Shown here: positions 45,785-54,723 of the stretch, one piece after another
Position numbering within the stretch: position 1 is the stretch's first letter
How the letters are laid out: every line of letters begins with the position of its first letter
From: Sphingomonas hankookensis
Lineage (GTDB): Bacteria; Pseudomonadota; Alphaproteobacteria; Sphingomonadales; Sphingomonadaceae
NCBI RefSeq assembly: GCF_028551275.1
Contig: NZ_CP117025.1
Coordinates: 1,917,501 to 1,981,500 of the forward strand
Direction: 5' to 3'
Length of the DNA: 64,000 nt
The notes under the pieces: generated by a model
The model's database searches: none
The model's input: only the letters and a program-made list of their open reading frames with translations
Told to the model about the DNA's origin: nothing
Position numbers and translations under genes: made by a program

Positions 45785-46378
45785 GTGAACCGGATCGGCT
45801 GGGCGTTTCTCGGCGTCTTCGTGCTGCTGGGTGGGCTGGCTGCGTTGCTGGTCGATTTCGGCGGATCGTCCGCCCCGCCGATTCGCGCCTTTGCCGATGC
45901 GCCGACCCGGCTGGCCGAACCGCCGTCGCCGGGGCGGCTGGTCCTGCCCGTATCGGGGGTCGGCTGGACGAGCATCCGCGACAGCTATGGCGAGGCGCGG
46001 GCCGGTGGCGAACGGCGGCATAGCGGGGTGGACATCATGGCCCCCGCCGGTACGCCGGTCGTCGCCGCGGCGCCCGGCACGGTCGAAAAGCTGTTCTACA
46101 GCAATGGCGGCGGCGGGGTGACCGCCTATGTCCGCTCGCCCGACCGCCGGCTGTCCTATTATTACGCCCACCTCGCTGCCTATGCCCCGACGCTGCGCGA
46201 AGGGGCGCCGGTCCGCGCGGGCGATCCGATCGGCGCGGTCGGCGACACCGGCAATGCCGGGACCGGCAATTTCCACCTGCATTTCGGCGTCGAGCGGGTG
46301 AACGCCGACGAACCATGGTACAAGGGCCGCGCGATCAATCCCTATCCGCTGCTTGCCCGCGGACGGGCGGAGCGGTAA
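45785..46378 (+). CDS. M23-family metallopeptidase, membrane anchored
   Basis: A 197-residue protein with an N-terminal transmembrane anchor ([20 protein letters not shown]) and a C-terminal LytM/lysostaphin domain. Zinc ligands are seen in [16 protein letters not shown] (His, Asp) and FHLHFGVE (His-x-His). The catalytic His is likely in [10 protein letters not shown]. It probably cuts peptide cross-links in peptidoglycan, complementing the adjacent L,D-transpeptidase, with which it may be cotranscribed. GTG start after GGAGGGCAGGGG. Confidence 0.9.
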   Translation: MNRIGWAFLGVFVLLGGLAALLVDFGGSSAPPIRAFADAPTRLAEPPSPGRLVLPVSGVGWTSIRDSYGEARAGGERRHSGVDIMAPAGTPVVAAAPGTVEKLFYSNGGGGVTAYVRSPDRRLSYYYAHLAAYAPTLREGAPVRAGDPIGAVGDTGNAGTGNFHLHFGVERVNADEPWYKGRAINPYPLLARGRAER

Positions 46379-46416
46379 GGGCGCAGCTTCGCTCTTTCCA
46401 ACAGGTATGGTTCGTC

Positions 46417-46980
46417 ATGAAGATCAGCGGCGTCGACATTCGCCCCGGCAACATCATCGAATATGAAGGCGGCATCTGGCGCGCGGTCAAGATCCAGCAT
46501 ACGCAGCCGGGCAAGGGCGGCGCCTATATGCAGGTCGAAATGAAGAACCTGCGCGACGGCCGCAAGAACAACGTCCGCTTCCGTTCGGCCGAGACGGTCG
46601 AGCGCATCCGCCTCGATACCAAGGACTTCCAGTTCCTGTATCCCGAAGGCGACATGCTGGTGTTCATGGACAAGGAAACCTACGACCAGGTATCGCTGCC
46701 GCGCGACCTGCTGGGCGATGCCGCCGCCTTCCTCCAGGACGGCATGGATGTCGTCATGGAACTCTATGAAGACGAAGCGATCAGCGTCCAGCTGCCCGAC
46801 ACGATCGAAGCGACGATCGTCGAGGCGGATGCGGTGGTGAAGGGCCAGACGGCATCGTCGTCCTACAAGCCCGCCGTGCTCGACAACGGCGTCCGCGTGA
46901 TGGTCCCGCCGCATATCGCTTCGGGAACGCGCATCGTGGTCGACGTGTATGAGCAGACCTACGTCCGGCGGGCGGATTAA
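46417..46980 (+). CDS. efp: Elongation factor P
   Basis: A 187-residue three-domain translation factor relieving ribosome stalling at polyproline. The N-terminal KOW-like domain has the tip loop [15 protein letters not shown] with Lys33 at the position modified in many bacteria. Domains II/III include [19 protein letters not shown] and the C-terminal [13 protein letters not shown] motif. ATG at 46417. The hairpin at 46995 is a likely terminator. No modification enzyme gene (epmA/earP) is nearby. Confidence 0.96.
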   Translation: MKISGVDIRPGNIIEYEGGIWRAVKIQHTQPGKGGAYMQVEMKNLRDGRKNNVRFRSAETVERIRLDTKDFQFLYPEGDMLVFMDKETYDQVSLPRDLLGDAAAFLQDGMDVVMELYEDEAISVQLPDTIEATIVEADAVVKGQTASSSYKPAVLDNGVRVMVPPHIASGTRIVVDVYEQTYVRRAD

Positions 46981-46994
46981 GCCGAGCGGCCGGA

Positions 46995-47016
46995 CGAAAT
47001 AGGGAAAGCTATTTCG
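46995..47016 (+). terminator. Hairpin after efp
   Basis: CGAAATAG-GGAAAG-CTATTTCG is a perfect 8-bp stem, 14 bp after the efp stop. It is nested between further GC-rich arms (GCCGAGCGGCCGG ... CCGGCTCGGC) that form a longer outer stem. Confidence 0.6.
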
Positions 47017-47112
47017 CCAGGCTGCCGGCTCGGCCGGCGCGCGAAAGCGCGACCGACGACGCGGGCTTTGCCCGCGGCGCTGCCAGTAAAAGAACCAACA
47101 GGAACCAGAACA

Positions 47113-47928
47113 ATGTCCGCCCAGTCCGGCCTCATCACCGTCCTCGAACGCGCCGTCCGCAAGACCGGCCCGCGCCTGCGCCGCGACTTCGGCGAGGTCC
47201 AGCATCTCCAGGTCAGCCGCAAGGGGCCGGCGGACTTCGTGTCGATGGCCGACAAGCGCGCCGAGGAAACGCTGGTCGAGGAACTGCGCAAGGCGCGTCC
47301 CGACTGGGGCATGCTCTTGGAGGAAGGCGGCGAGATCGCCGGCGATCCGACCAAGCCGCGCTGGATCGTCGATCCGCTGGACGGCACCACCAACTTCCTG
47401 CACGGCATCCCGCATTTCTCGATCTCGGTCGCGGTCGAGGAGCCGAACGGCGCCGGTGGCCGTCCCGAGATCACGACCGCGATGGTCTATAACCCGATCA
47501 CCGACGAAGGCTTCTGGGCCGAAAAGGGTCGGGGTGCCTGGTTGCAGGGACAGCGGCTGCGTGTCTCGTCCCGGCGTGACCTGTCGGAAGCGCTGATCGC
47601 CACCGGCATCCCGTTCCTCGGCCATGGCAATTTCGCCGAATGGACCCGCATCTTCGGCGCGGTCGCGCCCGAGGTTGCTGGTATCCGCCGCTTCGGCTCG
47701 GCTGCGCTGGACCTCGCCTATGTCGCGGCAGGCCGGTTCGATGGCTTCTGGGAATCGGGGCTGAAGAAGTGGGATATCGCCGCTGGCATGCTGCTGGTGA
47801 AGGAAGCGGGCGGCTTCGTCACCGATTATCGCGGTGCGGACCGTGCCTATGAAAAGGGCGAGGTGCTGGCCAGCAACGAACAGATGCAGACCCGCCTGCA
47901 CAAGCTGGTCGCGGGCGCGCTGCGCTGA
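47113..47928 (+). CDS. suhB: Inositol-1-monophosphatase family phosphatase (SuhB-like)
   Basis: A 271-residue Mg-dependent phosphatase. Metal motifs are MLLEEGGEIAGD, RWIVDPLDGTTNFLHGIPHF and ESGLKKWDIAAGMLLVKEAGG. Family members hydrolyse inositol-1-phosphate and related sugar phosphates, and in E. coli SuhB also takes part in rRNA antitermination complexes. ATG at 47113 after AGGAACC; a longer upstream reading lacks family sequence. Confidence 0.92.
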   Translation: MSAQSGLITVLERAVRKTGPRLRRDFGEVQHLQVSRKGPADFVSMADKRAEETLVEELRKARPDWGMLLEEGGEIAGDPTKPRWIVDPLDGTTNFLHGIPHFSISVAVEEPNGAGGRPEITTAMVYNPITDEGFWAEKGRGAWLQGQRLRVSSRRDLSEALIATGIPFLGHGNFAEWTRIFGAVAPEVAGIRRFGSAALDLAYVAAGRFDGFWESGLKKWDIAAGMLLVKEAGGFVTDYRGADRAYEKGEVLASNEQMQTRLHKLVAGALR

Positions 47929-47967
47929 CCTGTCGGGTGGCGGCGCGGTGCCGCCACCCTTATCGCC

Positions 47968-48432
47968 TCAGAAGTCGATCGCCTTCTGAAATTCGCCGAG
48001 CAACGAGTCCCAGGTCGCGAGGTTCGCCTTGAACAGCGCGCCCGACAGGCCGCCATCGTCGAGGTCGACGTCCATCTCGATTCGCGGGTCCTTCTCGTCG
48101 TCGAGATAGCCGCGCGCGAAGCGATGCGTGGCGTTCCACTTGTTGATCGTGTCGAGCGTCACGCCCTTCTTCACGAACCCGGCGTGGAACTGCACCGTCT
48201 TGCACGCCTTGTTGTCGGTGCAGTTGTAGAAATAGACCGAAAAGTCGACACCGGCGGCGCCACTTTTGACCAGCGGATCGCCGCTATTGTCCTTGGTCAG
48301 TACCGCCCGGTAGCCCGCATGGCGCAGCGCGGCGACCACGGTTTCGGGCTTGGTCGCGTCGACATTCTGCGCCGCGGCCGGCTGCGCGACGATCGCGCCC
48401 GCGATGATGCCGAGTGTCGTCCAAATTCGCAT
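47968..48432 (-). CDS. YbjN-like exported protein
   Basis: A 154-residue protein with a signal peptide (MRIWTTLGIIAGAIVAQPAA, cleavage near AQN). Its body matches YbjN-domain proteins: PETVVAALRHAGYRAVLTKD, FSVYFYNCTDNKACKTVQFH, and TINKWNATHRFARGYLDDEK. Two Cys in the middle may form a disulfide in the periplasm. Function unknown. It is divergent from nuoA, with a Fur-box-like site in the shared region. Confidence 0.8.
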   Translation of the reverse strand: MRIWTTLGIIAGAIVAQPAAAQNVDATKPETVVAALRHAGYRAVLTKDNSGDPLVKSGAAGVDFSVYFYNCTDNKACKTVQFHAGFVKKGVTLDTINKWNATHRFARGYLDDEKDPRIEMDVDLDDGGLSGALFKANLATWDSLLGEFQKAIDF

Positions 48433-48509
48433 CGATTCCCCCCTCGTCGACGACCGCAGCTTCCCCGCGCGGCCAGCGTCGCTGCGGCATAGCGCGGAAG
48501 GGCAGGGAA

Positions 48510-48527
48510 TTGCGAGTGATTCTCACC
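48510..48527. promoter_or_regulatory. Fur-box-like dyad between ybjN-like gene and nuo operon
   Basis: TTGCGAGTGATTCTCACC resembles the GC-tolerant Fur-box form TGCGAATGATTCTCAT. It lies about 80-95 bp from each divergent start (48432 and 48606). If real, it could link expression of iron-rich complex I to iron status. It is based on similarity to a remembered consensus only. Confidence 0.35.
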
Positions 48528-48605
48528 CTGTTCCGCCCTTGATGGCCCGACGCCATCGTCCTAAAGCCGGCTCCATTCATACCGCAACCGCGAGAGACCC
48601 CCACC

Positions 48606-48980
48606 TTGGTCGACCTGTCGCAATATCTGCCGATCCTGATGTTCCTGGGCATTGCCCTGGCGCTGTCGACGGCCTTCGTCGTGTTGCCCATGGTGGCATC
48701 GCGTTTCACCGGCGCGCACAAGCCGACGCCGGAAAAGCTGACCGAGTATGAATGCGGCTTCCCCGCGTTCGAGGATTCGCGCAGCCAGTATGACGTCCGC
48801 TTCTATCTGGTCGCCATCCTGTTCATCCTCTTCGATCTCGAAGCCGCGTTCCTATATCCCTGGGCAGTCACGGTGTTCGACCTCGGCTGGACCGCGTGGA
48901 TCTCGATGATGGTATTCATCGGCGAACTGGCACTCGGCCTCGTATATGCTTGGAAGATGGGAGCTCTCGAATGGGAGTAG
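48606..48980 (+). CDS. nuoA: NADH-quinone oxidoreductase subunit A
   Basis: A 124-residue membrane subunit of complex I with three transmembrane helices ([40 protein letters not shown]; and a C-terminal [20 protein letters not shown]). The loop with [18 protein letters not shown] holds the conserved Cys near the quinone site. TTG at 48606 is the only start giving the family N-terminus. It overlaps nuoB by 10 bp. Confidence 0.94.
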   Translation: MVDLSQYLPILMFLGIALALSTAFVVLPMVASRFTGAHKPTPEKLTEYECGFPAFEDSRSQYDVRFYLVAILFILFDLEAAFLYPWAVTVFDLGWTAWISMMVFIGELALGLVYAWKMGALEWE

Positions 48981-49540
48981 AACTCACGACGCCGCCGCAC
49001 GGCTTCGGCGCGGGTAACGCGGCCGGCGTGCCGGTGCAGGCGCCCGATGAGGGTTTCTTCAACGACCTGAACGGCGAACTGACCGACAAGGGCTTTCTGG
49101 TCACCTCGACCGAGGACCTGTTCCAGTGGGCGCGCACTGGTTCGCTGTGGTGGATGACCTTCGGCCTCGCCTGCTGCGCGGTGGAAATGATCCATGTGAA
49201 CATGCCGCGCTACGACATGGAGCGCTTCGGTGCCGCGCCGCGCGCTTCCCCGCGTCAGTCGGACGTGATGATCGTCGCCGGCACGCTCTGCAACAAGATG
49301 GCCCCGGCGCTGCGTCGCGTGTACGATCAGATGTCGGAACCGAAATACGTCATCTCGATGGGCAGCTGCGCCAATGGCGGCGGCTATTACCATTATAGCT
49401 ACAGCGTCGTGCGCGGTTGCGATCGCGTGGTGCCGGTCGACATTTATGTCCCGGGTTGCCCGCCGACTGCCGAAGCGCTGCTGTACGGCGTGATGCAGTT
49501 GCAGCGGAAGATCCGCCGTTCGGGGAGCATCGAACGGTGA
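48971..49540 (+). CDS. nuoB: NADH-quinone oxidoreductase subunit B
   Basis: A 189-residue subunit carrying cluster N2, the last Fe-S centre before quinone. Ligands are visible in [12 protein letters not shown] (tandem Cys), [13 protein letters not shown] and [18 protein letters not shown] at 48971 lies inside the end of nuoA. The GTG of nuoC overlaps its stop. Confidence 0.96.
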   Translation: MGVELTTPPHGFGAGNAAGVPVQAPDEGFFNDLNGELTDKGFLVTSTEDLFQWARTGSLWWMTFGLACCAVEMIHVNMPRYDMERFGAAPRASPRQSDVMIVAGTLCNKMAPALRRVYDQMSEPKYVISMGSCANGGGYYHYSYSVVRGCDRVVPVDIYVPGCPPTAEALLYGVMQLQRKIRRSGSIER

Positions 49541-50394
49541 GGGCGCCTGCACCCCGCTACGCCGCGAATGATGGCATCATCGACGCGGCGACCGCTGCGC
49601 TCGGCGACATGCTGCTCGACGCGCAGGACAAGGTCGGCGAGGTGTCGCTGACCGTCGATCGCGACCGTCTTGTCATCGCGATGGAAACGCTGCGCGACAC
49701 GCCGGGCCTTAAATACGAGATGCTGGCCGAGATCGCCGGCGTGGACTATCCCGAGCGCCCCGAGCGGTTCGAGGTCGTCTATCACCTGCTGTCGATGACG
49801 CGGAACCACCGCATCCGTGTGCGCGTGAGCACGGACGAGGAAAGGCCGGTGCCGTCGGTGACAGGCATCTGGTACAATGCCGGCTGGCTCGAGCGCGAAG
49901 TGTACGACATGTACGGCGTACTGTTCACCGGCAATGCCGACCTGCGTCGCATCCTGACCGATTACGGTTTCCGTGGCCACCCGCTGCGCAAGGACTTCCC
50001 GCTGACCGGCTATGTCGAGATGCGCTATTCGGAAGAAGCCAAGCGCGTGGTCTATGAGCCGGTGAAGCTGGCGCAGGATTTCCGCACGTTCGACTTCATG
50101 AGCCCGTGGGAAGGTGCCGAATACGTCCTGCCGGGCGACGAAAAGGCGGCCGAGCCGAAGCCTGCCGTCGGCACGGCCCCAGGCGCACCGACGCCGGTCA
50201 CCGCCGATCAGGTCAAGCGCGCCGACGACAACGTCAAGGCAGCCGAACCGCAGGTCGACAAGCCGAAGACGTCGGACAGCACGGCAGATACCGGCGCGGG
50301 CAAGCCGCATCCGGGCAACCAGCCTGAATCGAAGCCGGTCGATCCCGACGTGCCCTCGCCCGATGCGGGCAAGCCGCCGGTGGAGGACAAGTAA
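49537..50394 (+). CDS. nuoC: NADH-quinone oxidoreductase subunit C with a long disordered tail
   Basis: A 285-residue peripheral-arm subunit. The conserved core (about residues 1-200) includes [40 protein letters not shown], and [20 protein letters not shown] with the FDFMSPWEG end. After it comes a tail of about 85 residues rich in Pro, Lys, Ala, Asp and Glu ([20 protein letters not shown] and so on), probably unstructured. GTG at 49537; the stop overlaps the nuoD ATG (TAATG). Confidence 0.95.
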   Translation: MRAPAPRYAANDGIIDAATAALGDMLLDAQDKVGEVSLTVDRDRLVIAMETLRDTPGLKYEMLAEIAGVDYPERPERFEVVYHLLSMTRNHRIRVRVSTDEERPVPSVTGIWYNAGWLEREVYDMYGVLFTGNADLRRILTDYGFRGHPLRKDFPLTGYVEMRYSEEAKRVVYEPVKLAQDFRTFDFMSPWEGAEYVLPGDEKAAEPKPAVGTAPGAPTPVTADQVKRADDNVKAAEPQVDKPKTSDSTADTGAGKPHPGNQPESKPVDPDVPSPDAGKPPVEDK

Positions 50395-51617
50395 TGGCCG
50401 ATTACGACCATGAGATGGACGCCGCCAACCCCATGGCGGGCGATGTCGAGATCCAGAACTACACGATCAACTTCGGCCCGCAGCACCCTGCGGCGCACGG
50501 CGTGTTGCGTCTCGTCACCGAACTGGACGGGGAGATCATCGAGCGGATCGACCCGCATGTCGGCCTGCTCCATCGCGGCACCGAAAAGCTGATCGAGTAC
50601 AAGACCTATCAGCAGGCGCTCCCCTACATGGACCGCCTCGATTACTGCTCGCCGCTGTGCATGGAGCACAGCTATGTGCTGGCGGTCGAAAAGCTGCTCG
50701 ACATCGAAGTGCCGCTGCGCGCTCAGTATCTGCGGGTGTTCTTCGCGGAGCTGACCCGTATCTGCAATCACATGCTGAACCTCGGTTCGCACGTGATGGA
50801 CGTCGGCGCGATGACGCCGAACCTGTGGATGTTCGAAGTCCGCGAAGACTGCATGGGCTTTTTCGAACGCATGTCCGGCGCGCGGATGCACCATAACTAC
50901 CTGCGGCCGGGCGGCGTTCATCAGGACGTGCCGCTGAAGCTGCTGACCGATATCGCGGAATGGCTCGACACGCGCCTGCCGCAGCTGTTCGGCGACGCGA
51001 TCAGCATGGTTTCGGAAAACCGCATCTTCAAGCAGCGCAACGTCGATATCGCGATCGTCAGCCGCGAGGATGCGGTGCGCTGGGGTTTCTCGGGTCCGAT
51101 GATCCGTGGCGCGGGCATTCCGTGGGACATCCGCAAGGCGCAGCCCTATGACGCCTATGACCGGGTCGAGTTCGACGTGCCGGTCGGCACCCGTGGCGAT
51201 TGCTACGACCGGTTCATGGTCCGCGTCGAGGAAGTGTGGCAGTCGGCTCGTATCATGAAGCAGTGCCTCGCGCAGATGCCCGAAGGCCCGATCGCCTCGT
51301 CGGACCGCAAGGTCGTGCCGCCCAAGCGCGGCGAGATGAAGCAGTCGATGGAAGCGCTGATCCATCACTTCAAGCTGTACACCGAGGGCTTCCACGTTCC
51401 CGCCGGCGAAGTGTATGTCGCGACCGAAAGCCCCAAGGGTGAATTCGGCATCTACATGGTGTCGGACGGCAGCAACAAGCCGTACCGCGTGAAGATCCGC
51501 CCGACCGCGTTCAGCCACCTCCAGGCGATGGACTTCATGGCGAAGGGCCATATGCTTGCCGACATCACCGCGATCCTGGGTGCGATGGACATCGTGTTCG
51601 GGGAGTGCGACCGGTGA
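50394..51617 (+). CDS. nuoD: NADH-quinone oxidoreductase subunit D
   Basis: A 407-residue 49-kDa-type subunit lining the quinone cavity. Motifs include [52 protein letters not shown], the [16 protein letters not shown] region and the C-terminal [10 protein letters not shown]. Length is the alphaproteobacterial norm, and it is separate from NuoC. Its TGA overlaps the GTG of the NTF2-like gene. Confidence 0.97.
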   Translation: MADYDHEMDAANPMAGDVEIQNYTINFGPQHPAAHGVLRLVTELDGEIIERIDPHVGLLHRGTEKLIEYKTYQQALPYMDRLDYCSPLCMEHSYVLAVEKLLDIEVPLRAQYLRVFFAELTRICNHMLNLGSHVMDVGAMTPNLWMFEVREDCMGFFERMSGARMHHNYLRPGGVHQDVPLKLLTDIAEWLDTRLPQLFGDAISMVSENRIFKQRNVDIAIVSREDAVRWGFSGPMIRGAGIPWDIRKAQPYDAYDRVEFDVPVGTRGDCYDRFMVRVEEVWQSARIMKQCLAQMPEGPIASSDRKVVPPKRGEMKQSMEALIHHFKLYTEGFHVPAGEVYVATESPKGEFGIYMVSDGSNKPYRVKIRPTAFSHLQAMDFMAKGHMLADITAILGAMDIVFGECDR

Positions 51618-51946
51618 GCCGTCTCGATACCGTGACGGCGATGATGGAACGCTATAACGCGCGCGACGCGGCGGGCTATGCCGCGTTCTTCGCCGACGAC
51701 GGCTGCGAGGCGCAGTATCGCGGTGACGTCGTGCGCGACGGGCGTGCGGGCGTGGAAAGCGGCATGGCGGCAGTCTTCGCCGAATTTCCGCAGAACCATG
51801 CCGAAGTGCTGCAGTCGTTCGAACTGGGCGAGCGCGTCGTGCTGCACGAGCGCGTGCGCCGTTCGCCCGATGCCGAGCCGTTCGACGTGATGACCGTCTA
51901 TTCGTTCAGCGGCGACAAGGTCAGCCGCGTGGAGTTCATTCGCTAA
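51614..51946 (+). CDS. NTF2-like/SnoaL-like protein inside the nuo operon
   Basis: A 110-residue protein with the cone-shaped NTF2-like fold pattern. An N-terminal helix ([20 protein letters not shown]) is followed by [20 protein letters not shown] and beta strands with [15 protein letters not shown] and [19 protein letters not shown]. Such proteins bind small hydrophobic ligands or act as isomerases. It is not a known complex I subunit, yet its GTG overlaps nuoD and its stop overlaps nuoE, so it must be made with the complex. Role unknown. Confidence 0.82.
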   Translation: MSRLDTVTAMMERYNARDAAGYAAFFADDGCEAQYRGDVVRDGRAGVESGMAAVFAEFPQNHAEVLQSFELGERVVLHERVRRSPDAEPFDVMTVYSFSGDKVSRVEFIR

Positions 51947-52626
51947 TGGCCGACGCCCCCAACATCCCCGACGAAGCCGAGGTCCGCGCGCGCTGGGGCA
52001 ATTTCGCCTGGACGCCGGCCAATGCGGAAAAGGCGCGTGAGATCGTCGCGCGCTATCCCGAAGGCCGTCAGCAGTCGTGCACCATCCCGTTCCTCGACCT
52101 CGCCCAGCGGCAGGTCGGTGCGGAAACGCATACCCAGGGCTGGCTGCCGGTGCCGGTGATCGAATTCATCGCCCGCGAACTCGGCATGGCCTATATGCGG
52201 GTGTACGAGGTCGCGACCTTCTACACGATGTTCAACCTCGCCCCGGTCGGCCGCTATCACGTGCAGGTATGCGGCACGACGCCGTGCATGCTGCGCGGGT
52301 CGGACGACGTGTTCGCCGCGTGCAAGAACCGTGGCCTGATGAAGGGCAAGACTACGCCCGACGGGCTGTTCACGCTGACCGAGGTCGAGTGCATGGGCAA
52401 TTGCGCCTCGGCACCGATGGTCCAGATCAACGACGATAATTACGAAGATCTGGACTATGATCGCATGACCGCGATCCTCGAGGCGCTGGGCAAGGGCGAG
52501 ACGCCGAAGCCCGGCACGCAGGAGCCGGGCCGCCACACCGTCGAACCGGCGGGCGCGCTCAGCAACCTGACGGCGATGGTCCACGAAAATCACGACTATC
52601 GCCCTGAATGGGGCAACGCTTCGTGA
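51946..52626 (+). CDS. nuoE: NADH-quinone oxidoreductase subunit E
   Basis: A 226-residue thioredoxin-like subunit binding the [2Fe-2S] cluster N1a. Ligands lie in [11 protein letters not shown] and [17 protein letters not shown]. The N-terminal helical part has [20 protein letters not shown] and [16 protein letters not shown]. The last 50 residues are a longer, partly disordered tail. Starts at TAATG with the NTF2-like gene; its stop overlaps the GTG of a small membrane protein. Confidence 0.96.
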   Translation: MADAPNIPDEAEVRARWGNFAWTPANAEKAREIVARYPEGRQQSCTIPFLDLAQRQVGAETHTQGWLPVPVIEFIARELGMAYMRVYEVATFYTMFNLAPVGRYHVQVCGTTPCMLRGSDDVFAACKNRGLMKGKTTPDGLFTLTEVECMGNCASAPMVQINDDNYEDLDYDRMTAILEALGKGETPKPGTQEPGRHTVEPAGALSNLTAMVHENHDYRPEWGNAS

Positions 52627-52793
52627 GGGCATTGGGCAGCCTGTTGATCGCGGTCCTGGTCGGGATCGTCGTGTTGTGGATCGCGCTCGAACTGTTCGTC
52701 GGCGCGCTGAAGCTGATCGGCGTGGCCATCGGCATCGCGGCGATGGTTGCCGTTTATTTCATCGCCGAAAAGGCGATCGGGAAGGGACGATAA
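52623..52793 (+). CDS. Small membrane protein between nuoE and nuoF, function unknown
   Basis: A 56-residue protein with two hydrophobic helices ([20 protein letters not shown] and [20 protein letters not shown]) joined by a short loop and ending in KAIGKGR. The GTG overlaps the nuoE stop and nuoF begins 2 bp after its end, so it is cotranslated. It resembles small accessory membrane subunits in size but not in sequence. Confidence 0.7.
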   Translation: MRALGSLLIAVLVGIVVLWIALELFVGALKLIGVAIGIAAMVAVYFIAEKAIGKGR

Positions 52794-52795
52794 GG

Positions 52796-54100
52796 ATGCT
52801 GGCCGACAAGGATCGCATCTTCACCAACGTGTACGGGTTCCAGCCGTGGAACCTCGATGCAGCCGTGATGCGCGGCGACTGGGACAATACCAAGGCGCTG
52901 TTGCAGCTGGGGCCGGACACGATCATCGATCGGATCAAGGCATCGGGCCTGCGCGGGCGCGGCGGGGCAGGGTTCCCGACCGGCACCAAGTGGTCGTTCA
53001 TGCCGAAGGCGCCGAAGCCCGACCGGCCGAACTTCCTGGTGATCAATGCCGACGAATCCGAGCCGGGTTCGTGCAAGGATCGCGAGATCATCCGCCACGA
53101 TCCGCACAAGCTGATCGAAGGCGCGCTGGTCGCCGGTTTCGCGATGCGCGCGCGCGCCGCGTACATCTATATTCGCGGGGAATATATCCGCGAGGCGGAG
53201 ACGCTGTTCGCCGCGATCGCCGAAGCATATGCCAAGGGGCTGCTGGGCAAGAATGCCTGCGGTTCGGGCTATGACTTTGACGTGTTCGCGCACCGCGGCG
53301 CCGGCGCCTATATCTGCGGCGAAGAGACCGCGATGCTCGAAAGCCTAGAGGGCAAGAAGGGTCAGCCGCGCCTGAAGCCGCCATTCCCGGCCGGTGCCGG
53401 CCTCTATGGCTGCCCGACGACGGTCAACAATGTCGAGTCGATCGCGGTCGTGCCAACCATCCTGCGTCGCAGCCCGGAATGGTTCGCCAGCTTCGGCGCG
53501 GAGAATAACCGTGGCACCAAGCTGTTCCAGATCAGCGGCCATGTGAACAAGCCATGCGTGGTCGAGGAAGCGATGAGCATCCCGTTCCGCGAGCTGATCG
53601 AAAAGCATTGCGGCGGCATCCGCGGTGGCTGGGACAATCTGCTGTGCGTCATCCCCGGCGGATCGTCGGTGCCGCTGGTAAAGGCCGAGCATATCATCGA
53701 CGCGCCGATGGATTTCGACGGGCTGAAGGCGGTCGGATCGGGCCTCGGCACCGCGGCGGTCATCGTCATGGACAAGTCGACCGACGTCGTCCGCGCGATC
53801 AGCCGTCTGTCCTATTTCTACAAGCATGAAAGCTGCGGCCAGTGCACGCCGTGCCGCGAAGGCACCGGTTGGATGTGGCGTGTGATGGAGCGGCTGCGCA
53901 CCGGCGATGCCGATTTGTCGGAAATCGACACGTTGCAGCAGGTGACCAAGCAGGTCGAAGGCCACACCATCTGCGCGCTGGGCGACGCGGCGGCATGGCC
54001 GATCCAGGGTCTCATCAAGAACTTCCGCCCCGAACTCGAACGGCGGATCAACGAAAAGCGCGGCGGTGGCGTGCATCCGATGCGGGAAGCTGCGGAATGA
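52796..54100 (+). CDS. nuoF: NADH-quinone oxidoreductase subunit F
   Basis: A 434-residue subunit that oxidises NADH. It binds FMN and NADH through [20 protein letters not shown] and the [20 protein letters not shown] segment, with the [4Fe-4S] cluster N3 ligands in [13 protein letters not shown] and a later Cys in [14 protein letters not shown] at 52796 after AAGG. The stop overlaps the ATG of an exported 208-residue protein. Confidence 0.97.
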   Translation: MLADKDRIFTNVYGFQPWNLDAAVMRGDWDNTKALLQLGPDTIIDRIKASGLRGRGGAGFPTGTKWSFMPKAPKPDRPNFLVINADESEPGSCKDREIIRHDPHKLIEGALVAGFAMRARAAYIYIRGEYIREAETLFAAIAEAYAKGLLGKNACGSGYDFDVFAHRGAGAYICGEETAMLESLEGKKGQPRLKPPFPAGAGLYGCPTTVNNVESIAVVPTILRRSPEWFASFGAENNRGTKLFQISGHVNKPCVVEEAMSIPFRELIEKHCGGIRGGWDNLLCVIPGGSSVPLVKAEHIIDAPMDFDGLKAVGSGLGTAAVIVMDKSTDVVRAISRLSYFYKHESCGQCTPCREGTGWMWRVMERLRTGDADLSEIDTLQQVTKQVEGHTICALGDAAAWPIQGLIKNFRPELERRINEKRGGGVHPMREAAE

Positions 54101-54723
54101 TCGCGCTCTCGGTCATGGCGGCAGCGGTGCTGGCGGCGCAAGCCGACGGCCCATCCAGCTTCAAGGGATCGCGCAGGGACGCAGAACTCGCCATGACCGA
54201 GTTCGCGATGTGTGAGGTGCGTTCGCCGAAGGGGCGGGCGGCGGCGCTCGCCTATGGGCGCGAGGTGCCGGGTACGCCGTCGACCTATCGCGACCGGCTA
54301 GTCAAGTCGCTCTGTGCGCCCTCGGGCACGTCGATGTCTTTCAATCCTGAACTGTTCCGCATGACCATATATCCGGCGCTCTACGCGAAGGATTTCGGTA
54401 AGGCGGCGCCTGCGGTCAATGTCGCGCTGCTTCCAACCGACTACGCGGCCGAGTTCGACAGCACGCCCGATACGGCGACAGTGGAGGTTCGACGGTTGGG
54501 TGATTGCGTCGTGAAGCGCGATGTCGCCGCCGCGCGCGAGTTCGTGCTGAGCAAGCCCTATTCCAGGGCTGAGGACGCGGCGCTCGCGACGATTCGCCCG
54601 GCGCTTGCCGCGTGTCTGCCCGCAGGCCAGTCAGTTCGCCTGTCGCGCAGCGTCGCGCATGGCGCGATAGGCGAAGCGCTCTACAAATTAACGGCCGCAT
54701 CCGCGGCGACGAAGGCCAGCTAA
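54097..54723 (+). CDS. Putative exported protein between nuoF and nuoG, function unknown
   Basis: A 208-residue protein with a short signal-like N-terminus ([18 protein letters not shown]). The rest is mixed with several conserved-looking Cys ([29 protein letters not shown]), possibly two disulfides in the periplasm. No domain recognised. The ATG overlaps the nuoF stop and its stop overlaps nuoG, so it is embedded in the operon although complex I peripheral-arm subunits are cytoplasmic. It may be a lineage-specific passenger. Confidence 0.7.
   Translation: MIALSVMAAAVLAAQADGPSSFKGSRRDAELAMTEFAMCEVRSPKGRAAALAYGREVPGTPSTYRDRLVKSLCAPSGTSMSFNPELFRMTIYPALYAKDFGKAAPAVNVALLPTDYAAEFDSTPDTATVEVRRLGDCVVKRDVAAAREFVLSKPYSRAEDAALATIRPALAACLPAGQSVRLSRSVAHGAIGEALYKLTAASAATKAS

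Noticed and set aside
48606..48608. nuoA start as an annotation error because of TTG
   Set aside because: No ATG or GTG gives the conserved first helix; TTG starts also serve the antitoxin gene in this window.
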